DNA of 64,000 nt from NCBI GenBank assembly GCA_039519185.1, contig CM076850.1, positions 161,740,462 through 161,804,461 of the forward strand, in the 5' to 3' direction. The notes below the pieces were generated by a model. The model did no database searches and was not told the DNA's origin. It saw nothing but the letters and a program-made list of their open reading frames with translations. The DNA comes from Astragalus membranaceus (lineage: Eukaryota; Streptophyta; Magnoliopsida; Fabales; Fabaceae). The position numbers were made by a program, and so were the translations under genes. Below are positions 21,638 through 32,398 of the stretch, piece after piece; the first letter of the stretch is position 1; every line of letters starts with the position of its first letter.

Positions 21638-23701
21638 TGTTGAACCAAGGGAAAACACTCTTTGTTTTGTATGATAACAAATTACACCTTATCTACTAAT
21701 GGTTCAAGTTGAATTAAGTACAGGACATAAAGCAAAGAGCAGGAAGATTAAAATGGAACAGCTTGGAGAAGAAGCCACCTCAGCAGTTCAAGACCTAATT
21801 GTTTATACGCTTTCTTTAGGACACTGTGTAAGGTTCTATCACTGAAGGTCTATGACTTTTAGTAACTGAGAGATGAGTTTTTCAAAACATGCATGGTGCA
21901 TAAAAATAGTTTTGAAAAATATTTTATAAAATTGCATTCATGCATAAGGTGGCAACAAAAACCCTAAAACTATTTTTGTTGAAAGCTTAAACCCTAAAAA
22001 TAGTTTTGTTGAAGGCTTGAAATCAAAATCCTATCCTTTTACAAAGATAATCTATTATGGTAATAGATTATGTGCCTGAATGTTTCAGAGCACATAATCG
22101 ATTACTCTCCTATTTTAACTAAAACAAATAATCGATTATCAAGCCAAGATTTGTTTCCTTTTTTACAACAATAAATCGATTAGAGCCTCATTTGTATTAT
22201 ATATCATAATCGATTAGTGGCTTGCCTTACTTTCCTTTTTTACAACCATAATCGATTATAGCTTCAAATAACTATATATCATAATCGATTAGTGGCTTCC
22301 CTTACCTTCCTTTTTTAGATCAATAAATCGATTATGTGCTTGATAAACAAGAAGGCATAATCGATTATCAAGCCAAAAAATTGTTTCCTGTTTTATGTAT
22401 AATCGATTATGTGCTTCCATGAACTAAACCTATAATCGATTAGTTGCTTGCCTTGCCTTCCTTTTGACAACAATAATCGATTATGTGCCTATTTGAACTA
22501 ATATCAATAATCGATTATCAAGCTATTAAATGTTTCCATATCTATCAAATAATCGATTATGCACTTGCTTCTCACATTCAACATAATCGATTACTTCATG
22601 CATTTTCAAATCTTTCTACGCCTATAAATAGGCAAGTGTGTTTCACAATTTCATACACACCACTTTTCACAAATTACTATACGTCTCACATACACTTTCT
22701 AGATCTGAGAAAATAAGCTTTTCATTGTCATATATTTTATAAAACTTTTCTATTTTCCAAATCACTCATCTCTCTAAGTTGCTATACTGTCATACTGTCC
22801 GAAGTGATTGGATCATAGATCTCAAAGTTGTATTCGTTATTTTAAGTGGGGTCACTCTGAAATCCTGGGAAGTTTTCTTGGGTCTCTCAATCAGGAGATT
22901 GAGTTGGTTTGAAATCCTGGGAAGTTTTCTTGGGTCTCTCAATCAGGAGATTGAGTTAGTTTGAAATCCTGGGAAGTTTTCTTGGGTCTCTCAATCAGGA
23001 GATTGAGTTGGTTTGAAATCCTGGGAGGTAATCTTGGGTCGTTCAATCAGGGAAGATTGAAGTGGTAGTGAAATCCTGGGAGGTGCTCTTGGGTCGTTCA
23101 ATCAGGAGATTGAAGTGGTGTTGAACTCCTTAGCTGTGTGCTCGGGTTCTCAGTTCGGGGGAATTGAGATTTGCTATTTGAAGTTGCCTGTTTGTAAAAC
23201 ATTCTTCATATAGTGGTTGTTATCAAGTCCAAAGGTTGCAAAGCCGGAGGCCGAGGACGTAGGCCTTTTATCCCGAACCTCGTAAAATTCCTGGTGTATC
23301 TCTATCCCTCTCTCTTTACTTTATTTACTGTTTATATCTATTTATAATATCACTCAGTGGATTTATTGTATAACTATATCCCTACTCTGATCTGAATCTG
23401 TTAATCTGGTTATAGTTATACTCACTGTACTATAGATCTGTTTATCTATCATCTTCTCTATCACTACTGTAGATCTGCTATATTCAATATCATTGCATTA
23501 CTTATAAAACAACCTTATTGTGAATATTGAATATAGAGAAATATCTCATTGTGCCTGATCTGCCTGTTTGCATATATCTGATAAGTTCAAATCTCTTTTT
23601 CCGCATTTGATTTAAATAAACTTATCATTTATTTTGAAAAGAATCCAAGATTTACACATAACCTTATTCACCCCCCTCTAAGGTTATCAGATAGTCTAAC
23701 A
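21638..23701 (+). repeat. 5' LTR of Copia element (2064 bp)
   Basis: It carries three tandem copies of a unit of about 52 bp (GAAATCCTGGGAAGTTTTCT...) near 22858-23012. The 3' LTR has two, which together with small indels explains the 43-bp length difference. A TATA-like CTATAAATA occurs near 22622 downstream of the palindrome array, so the pol II promoter is probably there. Confidence 0.95.
22045..22600 (+). repeat. Array of 14 (T)AATCGATTA palindromes in LTR U3
   Basis: Fourteen exact ATCGATTA cores, most as the full palindrome TAATCGATTA, are spaced roughly 25-50 bases apart. They are often followed by TGTGC, TCAAGCC or GTGGCTTGCC. Two degenerate copies lie at the left edge. The same array is present in the 3' LTR at about 26077-26632. 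TAAT..ATTA palindromes are classical homeodomain dimer sites, so these may be transcription-factor sites in the U3 enhancer (inference). Confidence 0.9.
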
Positions 23702-23703
23702 AG

Positions 23704-23715
23704 TGGTATCGTAGC
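23704..23715 (+). promoter_or_regulatory. Primer binding site (initiator tRNA-Met type, diverged)
   Basis: TGGTATCGTAGC begins two bases after the 5' LTR end. It matches the usual Copia PBS TGGTATCAGAGC at all but two or three positions. Confidence 0.8.
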
Positions 23716-23776
23716 TAGAAATTGCATATAGAGCTTAACATCTCGCAATTTAAATTTTATTTATCTATCTGTGATT

Positions 23777-24907
23777 ATGGGTTCTTTTTTGAAAGATGGG
23801 ATGTCTTTATTTAGGTCATCCCTGTTTGATGGGACTAACTATGACTATTGGAGTAGTCGAATGAAATGTCATGTACAGGCTATAGATTTCACCTTATGGA
23901 GGATTATTGTTGATGGACCACTGATTCCAATGAAAATCAAAACTCAAGCTACTGGCAAAGCAGAGGAAGTTCCTGTTGAAGATATCTACACCATCAACCT
24001 GAGTGAACTGAGGAAGTCTGAGTTAGACAAGATCTCTCAGAACGTCAGAGCAATGAACGTTCTTCACGTATCTTTATGTGAAGAAGAATATGGAAAAGTA
24101 AAAGGTTGTCAGACAGCAAAAGAGATTTGGGAGTACTTGGAAGCCACACACGGTACAAGCCAAATGGAGGCTAAATGGGACAATTCTGACACTGACAGTG
24201 AATCTGAGGAGGTTGCAAATGATATCTGTTTTATGGCAAATGACACTTCCGAGGTAAGCCTTAATAACCCTAGTCCTTCTGATTCAATTATACATGATGA
24301 TGTTGATGATGAGTATAGTAGTCACGACTTGAGTGAGGCTTTTGAAGCTCTTTATTTTGAACATGAAACTCTTTTGTTAAAATCTAAGAAATTAACAAAG
24401 AGTAACAAAAGCATGCTCACTCAAATCGAGACACTTGAAAATGAGGTAGCTAAGTTGAAGAATGAGCTACATGAAATAAAACCATTCAACCTTGAGTTTC
24501 TAGAGCTTAAACAAAATTTTGAAAAAGTCAAGGTTGAAAATGAATTTTTGAAAGAATCTTTGAAAAAGTTTGAGGTTGGTGAAAAGACCTTGACCAAGCT
24601 ACTTCACTCCCAACATGAATATGTTGATAGGAGAGGTATTGGGTACAAAGGTAATTCCACCTCCTCTGTTTTGAACAAGAAAATAACTTTTGTAGCTGCT
24701 ACTTCAAGTTATACACCTATTGTTTTCTCATGCACCTATTGTCAAAAAGGGAACCATAGCTCTCTTAGATGCCCTATTCGTAAATTATGTGAGCTTGGTA
24801 CCCTTATACCTGCTTGTGAGAAACCAAGGTGGATTGTAAAAACAAACCCCTTGATGACTAACCCCAAAGGACCCAAAGAGAAATGGGTACCAAAAGTTCC
24901 TACTTGA
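23777..24907 (+). CDS. Copia gag polyprotein fragment with zinc knuckle
   Basis: A 376-residue frame starts at ATG 23777 (MGSFLKDG). The N-terminal part (about 1-120) has the UBN2/DUF4219-type pattern FDGTNYDYWSSRMKCHVQA and GCQTAKEIWEYLEATHGTS. The centre is acidic and then coiled-coil-like (LTQIETLENEVAKLKNELHE). A CCHC zinc knuckle, CTYCQKGNHSSLRC, lies near residue 322. The jump from EATHGTSQ to an acidic DTDSESEE segment suggests that the second half of the gag core is deleted. After the stop, GDWYLDS at 24937-24957 is the usual start of the protease region. It is followed at once by a stop, and the rest of pol is gone. Confidence 0.9.
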   Translation: MGSFLKDGMSLFRSSLFDGTNYDYWSSRMKCHVQAIDFTLWRIIVDGPLIPMKIKTQATGKAEEVPVEDIYTINLSELRKSELDKISQNVRAMNVLHVSLCEEEYGKVKGCQTAKEIWEYLEATHGTSQMEAKWDNSDTDSESEEVANDICFMANDTSEVSLNNPSPSDSIIHDDVDDEYSSHDLSEAFEALYFEHETLLLKSKKLTKSNKSMLTQIETLENEVAKLKNELHEIKPFNLEFLELKQNFEKVKVENEFLKESLKKFEVGEKTLTKLLHSQHEYVDRRGIGYKGNSTSSVLNKKITFVAATSSYTPIVFSCTYCQKGNHSSLRCPIRKLCELGTLIPACEKPRWIVKTNPLMTNPKGPKEKWVPKVPT

Positions 24908-25655
24908 TTTTTTGTACAGGTATGCTTCAAGGTATAGGGGATTGGTACCTTGATAGCTGAGACACGAAGCTCATGAATCTGGTAATGCTTCACTACTCTT
25001 GAACTTGAGCAACAAAGCTAGTGAATCTGTAATGTATACCAAACTAAATCTGCTTAATAGGTAAAGGTTGTGTGGGTAAGGAAGACACAACTATATTTAT
25101 CAAGTATTAAACACTTATGTGAAGTAATTGTTTGTATGCATCAAAGCTTTTTCTCAAGTGCTATTATACTAGATCTTTGATGCAACATATTTTTGATGTT
25201 AAAAATGATACCTATACTGTTGAACCAAGGATGATTATCTTGGGTATCATATTTTTAAAACCATGATGATCTACCCTCTTTTTGCTAAAGCCTTGCATTC
25301 TAAAATTATTAAGGGGGATCACCAAGTAAGGGGGAGCATAGCATGAACTACTGTTTCTGATATCTCATATGCTATGTGCTCCTTTGCTAGTTTACAAAGT
25401 GATTATGTCTGTTTGTGATTATCTCATATGCTATGTGCTCACCCCCCTCCTTTTTGATGAAAACAAAGGGGGAGAGAATATTATGCATGTTATATGTGGG
25501 AGAGAATATATGCATGGTATATGTGAGGGGAGAAAATAATTGCTGCTATCCTGCTGATGTACTGTTTATTTTATTATGCATATGCTTAGGGGGAGCTTTT
25601 TGAAAAAGTTCCATTACTATCAAACCCCCTATGCATAATGTAATTTGTTATCATC
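24908..25655 (+). other. Remnant of Copia interior between gag and 3' LTR
   Basis: This holds the GDWYLDS stub of pol, then AT-rich DNA with several AAGGGGGAG-type purine tracts typical of the 3' interior of long-LTR Copia elements. No enzymatic domain remains. Confidence 0.7.
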
Positions 25656-25666
25656 AAAAAGGGGGA
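25656..25666 (+). promoter_or_regulatory. Polypurine tract
   Basis: AAAAAGGGGGAG lies three bases before the 3' LTR, the position expected for the plus-strand primer. Confidence 0.8.
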
Positions 25667-25669
25667 GTT

Positions 25670-27690
25670 TGTTGAACCAAGGGCAAACACTCTTTGTTTT
25701 GTATGATAACAAATTACACCTTATCTACTAATGGTTCAAGTTGAATTAAGTACAGGACATAAAGCAAAGAGCAGGGAGATTAAAATGGAACAGCTTGGAG
25801 AAGAAGCCACCTCAGCAGTTCAAGACCTAATTGTTTATACGCTTTCTTTAGGACACTGTGTAAGGTTCTATCACTGAAGGTCTATGACTTTTAGTAGCTG
25901 AGAGATGAGTTTTTCAAAACATGCATGGTGCATAAAAATAGTTTTGAAAAATATTTTATAAAATTGCATTCATGCATAAGGTGGCAACAAAAACCCTAAA
26001 ACTATTTTTGTTGAAAGCTTAAACCCTAAAAATAGTTTTGTTGAAGGCTTGAAATCAAAATCCTATCCTTTTACAAAGATAATCTATTATGGTAATAGAT
26101 TATGTGCCTGAATGTTTCAGAGCACATAATCGATTACTCTCCTATTTTAACTAAAACAAATAATCGATTATCAAGCCAAGATTTGTTTCCTTTTTTACAA
26201 CAATAAATCGATTAGAGCCTCATTTGTATTATATATCATAATCGATTAGTGGCTTGCCTTACTTTCCTTTTTTACAACCATAATCGATTATAGCTTCAAA
26301 TAACTATATATCATAATCGATTAGTGGCTTCCCTTACCTTCCTTTTTTAGATCAATAAATCGATTATGTGCTTGATAAACAAGAAGGCATAATCGATTAT
26401 CAAGCCAAAAAATTGTTTCCTGTTTTATGTATAATCGATTATGTGCTTCCATGAACTAAACCTATAATCGATTAGTTGCTTGCCTTGCCTTCCTTTTGAC
26501 AACAATAATCGATTATGTGCCTATTTGAACTAATATCAATAATCGATTATCAAGCTATTAAATGTTTCCATATCTATCAAATAATCGATTATGCACTTGC
26601 TTCTCACATTCAACATAATCGATTACTTCATGCATTTTCAAATCTTTCTACGCCTATAAATAGGCAAGTGTGTTTCACAATTTCATACACACCACTTTTC
26701 ACAAATTACTATACGTCTCACATACACTTTCTAGATCTGAGAAAATAAGCTTTTCATTGTCATATATTTTATAAAACTTTTCTATTTTCCAAATCACTCA
26801 TCTCTCTAAGTTGCTATACTGTCATACTGTCCGAAGTGATTGGATCATAGATCTCAAAGTTGTATTCGTTATTTTAAGTGGGGTCACTCTGAAATCCTGG
26901 GAAGTTTTCTTGGGTCTCTCAATCAGGAGATTGAGTTGGTTTGAAATCCTGGGAAGTTTTCTTGGGTCTCTCAATCAGGAGATTGAGTTGGTTTGAAATC
27001 CTGGGAGGTAAACTTGGGTCATTCAATCAGGGAAGATTGAAGTGGTAGTGAAATCCTGGGAGGTGCTCCTGGGTCGTTCAATCAGGAGATTGAAGCGGTG
27101 TTGAAATCCTTAGCTGTGTGCTCGGGTTCTCAGTTCGGGGGAATTGAGATTTGCTATTTGAAGTTGCCTGTTTGTAAAATATTCTTCATATAGTGGTTGT
27201 TATCAAGTCCAAAGGTTGCAAAGCCAGAGGCTGAGGACGTAGGGCTTTTATCCCGAACCTCGTAAAATTCCTGGTGTATCTCTATCCCTCTCTCTTTACT
27301 TTATTTACTGTTTATATCTGTTTATAATATCACTCAGTGGATTTATTGTATAACTATATCCCTACTCTGATCTGAATCTGTTAATCTGGTTATAGTTAAT
27401 TAGTTATACTCACTGTACTACAGATCTGTTTATCTATCATCTTCTCTATCACTACTGTAGATCTGCTATATTCAATATCATTGCATTACTTATAAAACAA
27501 CCTTATTGTGAATATTGAATATAGAGAAATATCTCATTGTGCCTGATCTGCCTGTTTGCATATATCTGATAAGTTCAAATCTCTTTTTCCGCATTTGATT
27601 TAAATAAACTTATCATTTATTTTGAAAAGAATCCAAGATTTACACATAACCTTATTCACCCCCCCTCTAAGGTTATCAGATAGTCTAACA
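25670..27690 (+). repeat. 3' LTR of Copia element (2021 bp)
   Basis: It is nearly identical to the 5' LTR. It differs by one fewer 52-bp unit, an 8-bp insertion near 27397 and about fourteen substitutions. It contains its own copy of the TAATCGATTA array. Confidence 0.95.
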
Positions 27691-28132
27691 ACTTTGACGT
27701 TTGATTGATTTGATTGGCGTCGTAATTATGACGTCGCGCAATTATGACGTCATTGAGAACCGTCACTTGTTTTAACTGCGTCCTTAGGGGAGTGACACTT
27801 GTCAAAATCTCCGCCTTTCGAATTTGAAAGGTTCCCTTATCTTAGCCGTCGAAGTCCTTTACCCGCTGGCAGCCGTTGGATCAGTTTCCCTTTAAATTTT
27901 AAAATAGGCGCAAGCTCTCTTTTTTCCCTTTCCTTTCCCTTCTTCGTCTTCATCTCTTTCAGAGCCCTTACTATTTTTTGTCATTTTTGTTCCTGTTGCC
28001 TTCTTCGTGCTTTTCTGTTGTTTCTTCATCTGCCTAGTTTTGTAATTCAGGTACGCTCCCGTTTACTTTTGGTCTTCCTGTTTTAATCTCTTCTGTTTCT
28101 GCTTTTCTTTTGCAATTTCGAGTTTCCTCCAA

Positions 28133-29098
28133 ATGTCAGTTATAGAAATAAGTAGCGAGAGTGAGGAAGAGGATACCTCAGGGTTTAGGTGTTCCAAGCC
28201 CTCTTGTGTCCCTAAACGTTATGTTTACTGTTTGATGCATAAAGGTAGGCAATTCCTGCATTCATTGAAAGAGTTTAATAGTGAGTCGTCGTCTCGCTCG
28301 ACGGGATCAGGGTGGTCCGCACAAATGGCCGAAGATATTAATCATTCTGGTCGTGAGGGGAGTCAGACCGATGTAGTGGATTCCTGGGTAGACCAAGAGG
28401 TGCTTGATTCATATTCTGAGCTACAAACTGCAGAGTCCTTGGTGGATGTTCATAACCTGTTGAGTTTCCCGACGAGTGAAGGTTCGGCTGTGGCTCGCCC
28501 ATCCTCGTTGGATGAAAGTGTGTGATTCTCCTGAGTCTGGGGTATTCCCTTCACCTACATATACAAGACCCTTTTTGAGCATTTAGGAATTCAGGTTTCA
28601 TTCTCCCCCTTCTACTGTTTAGTGCTTAGGATGATCAATGTGGCTCCCTCCCAACTTCATCCAAACGGTTGGGCTTATATGCGAGCCTTCGAGATTTTGT
28701 GTGAATGCTTGGATATTGAGGTAACTGCGCAGAAGTTCTTGCATTTTTTTCGAACGCAAGTTAAGCGGCCGCAGCAGTGGACTTCTCTGTGTAACTATAG
28801 TCGTCGGCCTTTCATGGCCGCCTTTATTTACAAGCATTTCAAGGGACAGTGGTTCAGGTTGGAGGCGGGTCCAGTCGATCCTTATTTGTTGATAGACAAT
28901 TCTGGGAAGGAACATTTTCATCTTTACTGGACGCGTAACCCTCAGCCTAAGTATTCTGTTGAAAGGAGAAACTTGTGCCCGGTCGATCGAGTGGAAGTTG
29001 ACCATCTTTGGTCATATGTTGATCCGGGTGCGTTGCCCAAGGCTTCGATGTTGATTGCCTCGGTTAATGGTCAGATCGGCTGTGAACAAATAGTATAA
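28133..29098 (+). pseudogene. Gypsy-type transposon gag-like protein (PF04195-like), frameshifted
   Basis: A first frame starts MSVIEISSESEEED at 28133, is acidic and Ser-rich, and ends at 28525. A second frame, open from about 28540, reads YIYKTLFEHLGIQVSFSPFY, then LRMINVAPSQLHPNGWAYMR and AFEILCECLDIE, and ends at 29098. The block 'HLGI-V-FSPFY...APSQLHPN-WA' is typical of the putative gypsy-type transposon domain found near the gag end of some plant gypsy elements. The two halves must be joined by a frameshift near 28540, so the gene is dead. It probably belongs to the older element split by the Copia insertion. Confidence 0.7.
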
Positions 29099-29188
29099 AT
29101 CATATGTTGATTCGGGTGCGTTGCCCAAGGCTACGATGTTGATTGCCTCGGTTAATGGTCAGATCGGCTGTGAACAAATAGTATAAAC
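29013..29188 (+). repeat. 88-bp tandem duplication
   Basis: Two copies (29013-29100 and 29101-29188) beginning CATATGTTGAT are near identical, with two substitutions in the part compared. The first supplies the stop codon of the gag-like frame. Confidence 0.9.
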
Positions 29189-29257
29189 TTTTTTTCTACA
29201 GAAGAAACACACACACACACACACCAATAATACGAAATGACAAATTGATGACAAAAA

Positions 29258-29258
<1 letters not shown>

Positions 29259-29301
<43 letters not shown>
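29259..29301. repeat. (AT)n microsatellite
   Basis: About 43 bases of alternating AT, shortly after a (CA)n run at about 29207-29223. Confidence 0.9.
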
Positions 29302-29303
<2 letters not shown>

Positions 29304-30004
29304 AAAGTATTTTAAACATTTTTTATTTAAATATGTAATTTTAAATACGAGTTTCTTATTTTTAGGTTAATTTTTAATAATCTTTACTTTATTTTGTAAA
29401 TTTTTATTTTAACTAATTTTTATAATTTTATTATTAATTTACTATTTTTAGTTATTGTTTTAAATATATTTATACTTATTGTATTTTAAATTACTTTTTT
29501 TTTTATATTTTATAGTTTTTATGATATCAAATACTAACAAATTTATCTATCTTTTATTATATTTTAAATATGTTTTTTCATATTTTATTACATTTTAAAT
29601 TTTATAAAGGTGAGTGTTGAAAATAATTCCTTTAGAGATGAAACACACACCATACTAGAGATGCAGTTTTCTTACTTTTAAGTTCTATCCATGTTAATAG
29701 CCCCACCATTCTTACATGCTTTCAATGCATGTTAAAAGCCCCACCATTGTTACATGCTTTCAATGTCCTAGTGGAATGCTACACTCATCATATGGCCCGT
29801 TGCAATTTATTGCCAGCATTATCCATGGCACAGTTACTGGTCTTCTATGACTATAAATTCATGCTAACTGCCGGATAAGAAAGCAACATAATACTGTACG
29901 TTTAGTTTCATATATAAAAAGAAAATCATTTTTTTAAGTTCATTGAATAACTAATATATCTGGTTTATATTAGTTATTCAATAAACCTAAAAAGTGAAGT
30001 TTCG

Positions 30005-30005
<1 letters not shown>
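29302..30005. other. AT-rich spacer with small hairpin
   Basis: Very AT-rich. A hairpin with arms TTGAATAACTAATATA / TATATTAGTTATTCAA lies near 29943-29985. No gene was seen. Confidence 0.5.

Positions 30006-30056
<51 letters not shown>
30006..30056. repeat. (TA)n microsatellite
   Basis: About 50 bases of alternating TA. The flanks share the motif CTAACTGCC..AAGAAA.CAACATAATACT at about 29868 and 30077, suggesting a local duplication. Confidence 0.85.
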
Positions 30057-30058
<2 letters not shown>

Positions 30059-32398
30059 TCTGAGGAAGTATTATCTAACTGCCAATTAAGAAAACAACAT
30101 AATACTACTATGTCTGGTGTATCATTCAATTATATCGTTATATTAATGCCACGTGTTAACTTCTGATTTTACATTTCCTGTTAAACTAATCATTCCACCA
30201 CACGTTTTTAGTCACCCCATTACATTTTCTCTCTCATGTCCCAACTTCTTTTCATTCCACTATTACACGTGTCATTCAACTTGTCTCTCATTTACCCATC
30301 TCATTTTTCCTGTTGTAAGTCGCAACTTCTCTTACAAAGACACTCAGAATTCGTGAAGCAAAAACTCGTTGAACTGCTTCACACCTAGCAACTTCACACC
30401 AACTTCTTCCTAGACCAAAATCGCAAGCCACATTTTTGTGTCCAACTCCTTCACACATTTCTTTTTCATCTTTCAGCATCAGAAATTTTCTTCTTCTACT
30501 TCACCACCTCCGTCACGTTCTCGGTATTGAAGGATTTAACACAGACGTGAACCATAGCATGTGTTAGTAAGAGATAATAAAGATCAAGAATATGTGTACC
30601 TTAAAGATCCCTAAAACCGACAATTAGAGAGAGAGCATGAAAGGAAAACTGATGATAGTACATATTCGAAGGGGAAGGCTACCCTCATGGCCATCTAATG
30701 GGACAACGTATAAATAACTAAGCGACTGAGAGCATGAACCTCTCATTGGGCTAAACTAAATGACTAAACTCATCACAGTTCATTTAAAACTAAAGTCCAA
30801 CACATATTGATCAATTAATTAGTACTTAACAATATTCGACCATAATAAGAGAAGAAAATTTTGTATACCTAATAAGAGAAGAAAATTTGTTTTACTACTT
30901 GCCGGTGAGATTGTGACAGGTTAAGAGCCATTCACTTCAACTTTTAAATTCAAAGTAATACATTGTCAAAAGATTTCGAACAAGGAACAACCTACTTCAT
31001 TTCCATAAACAACTGTCACTGCAAATTATTGTCAATGTAGGACCGAAAGAAACATGTAATTAGGCATCTGGGAAACTGATTTGCAACTGTGTTGCTGCTC
31101 TGTCGATATATTATTGAATAATAGTGGCAAATTGGCATTTGGATAGGGAATAATATATCATTGTCTTTTTTTTTTTTTTTGGTCAAGAATATATCATTGT
31201 CTTAAATCCATTCTACCATCTTATCCCTTTAAAGATTTTTCTGGCCACTATTTGGTAATGTTGCACACACCCAACCTCCATCTATATCTGTCAATTTGGC
31301 TCATGTGTAGTCCGGACTGGAGCCAAACCATTCATGTAAAAGGCCCACAACACTAAAAGTACAACAAAGCCCTGTGGGCTAGGGCCACCCCCATTAGCCT
31401 TATTTATTTACTTTTTACAAAAAGTCCATGGTGTGGGCTGATTGGCCCACGTCCTTTCTGTGCTGAACTCAAAATTCAGTGTTTTTCTTTGAAAGTACCT
31501 GCCAATAAGAACACATTCAAATAATCAAAGTGTCTAATATTTTAAATTTATGTTATGTCAAGCCTCCCTTTCAAAAATCTAAAAGAAGTTTCACACCATC
31601 TTCAGATCATACATACTAAGAATAGTTGGCGCATGTAAATGATTAAGGGCCTAATTGATTTTTATTTCATTTTTTTGTTTTCACTTCTAATTATAAAAGT
31701 GCCTATTTCAATTTATATCCTGTTTTCAAATGTTTGTATAGGAAGTAACAGAATATCAAAGCTAATAGCCTCCTTCAGAACTTCAAACTTTAAGCAGAAA
31801 CAGGAGGGGTGGTGTATATTTGACAAAGAAAAGTTAAACGGGTAAAATGGAAGTAGACCAAGCTTAGATGCTGTCATGGAGTCACAATTATTCAGTTGAA
31901 GTTAGGATAATAAGCAGGCCATTAGTTCCATATTATATAGAGGCAATTGCAAAAATTCAGGACTAGAAACAAACATCTCATAAACTTCAACACATAGATC
32001 CAGCAACCACAATAAAACTGATAACAATAAAATAAACAAAAAGCAATGGGGACTACAATTTTCTAAATGTTACAAATCGGATCTATAATGCAAAAAAAAA
32101 AAATCACATCTGAAACTTAGAATTAAAACTAAAAATAATATACATCCACAAACTAAGAATTTCAAATTGATAGGCAATGTTAACTTACTGAGTTATCAAT
32201 TCTCTTCATTTGAATAATGGTATAAAATATATTTGATTTTCAAGTTAAAATGCAGTCAAACTCAAAATTGTGATTGTAATATCAAATATGATCATATGAT
32301 AAAAAAGGAGGAACTACAATCTATTCAAAGAAATAAAACAGCACTCCTTCAAAACACACTAAGATAGAACAGACTAAATAAATTGAGTCCTTGCAGTT
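30057..32398. other. Intergenic region, no gene recognised
   Basis: About 2.3 kb of mostly AT-rich DNA. Short open frames lack coding character. A small tandem duplication (AATATATCATTGTCTT around a T run) lies at about 31150-31201. The last part is likely the 3' UTR of the methyltransferase gene. Confidence 0.55.

Larger units (their letters stand above)
21638..27690 (+). mobile_element. Copia LTR retrotransposon, gag-only, recently inserted (6053 bp)
   Basis: Two LTRs (21638-23701 and 25670-27690), both starting TGTTGAACCAAGG and ending AGTCTAACA, bound a 1.97-kb interior. The target duplication ACTTT lies at 21633-21637 and 27691-27695. The interior has a primer binding site, a gag frame and a G-rich polypurine tract, but protease, integrase, reverse transcriptase and RNase H are missing apart from a stub. 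About fourteen substitutions separate the two LTRs by eye, under 1%, so insertion was recent. It would need enzymes from a full-length relative to move. Confidence 0.95.

Noticed and set aside
22045..22600. Regularly spaced repeated words that could be mistaken for a CRISPR-like array
   Set aside because: The unit is a 10-bp palindrome with irregular, related spacers inside a plant LTR, and the same array recurs in the partner LTR. There is no CRISPR in plant nuclear DNA.
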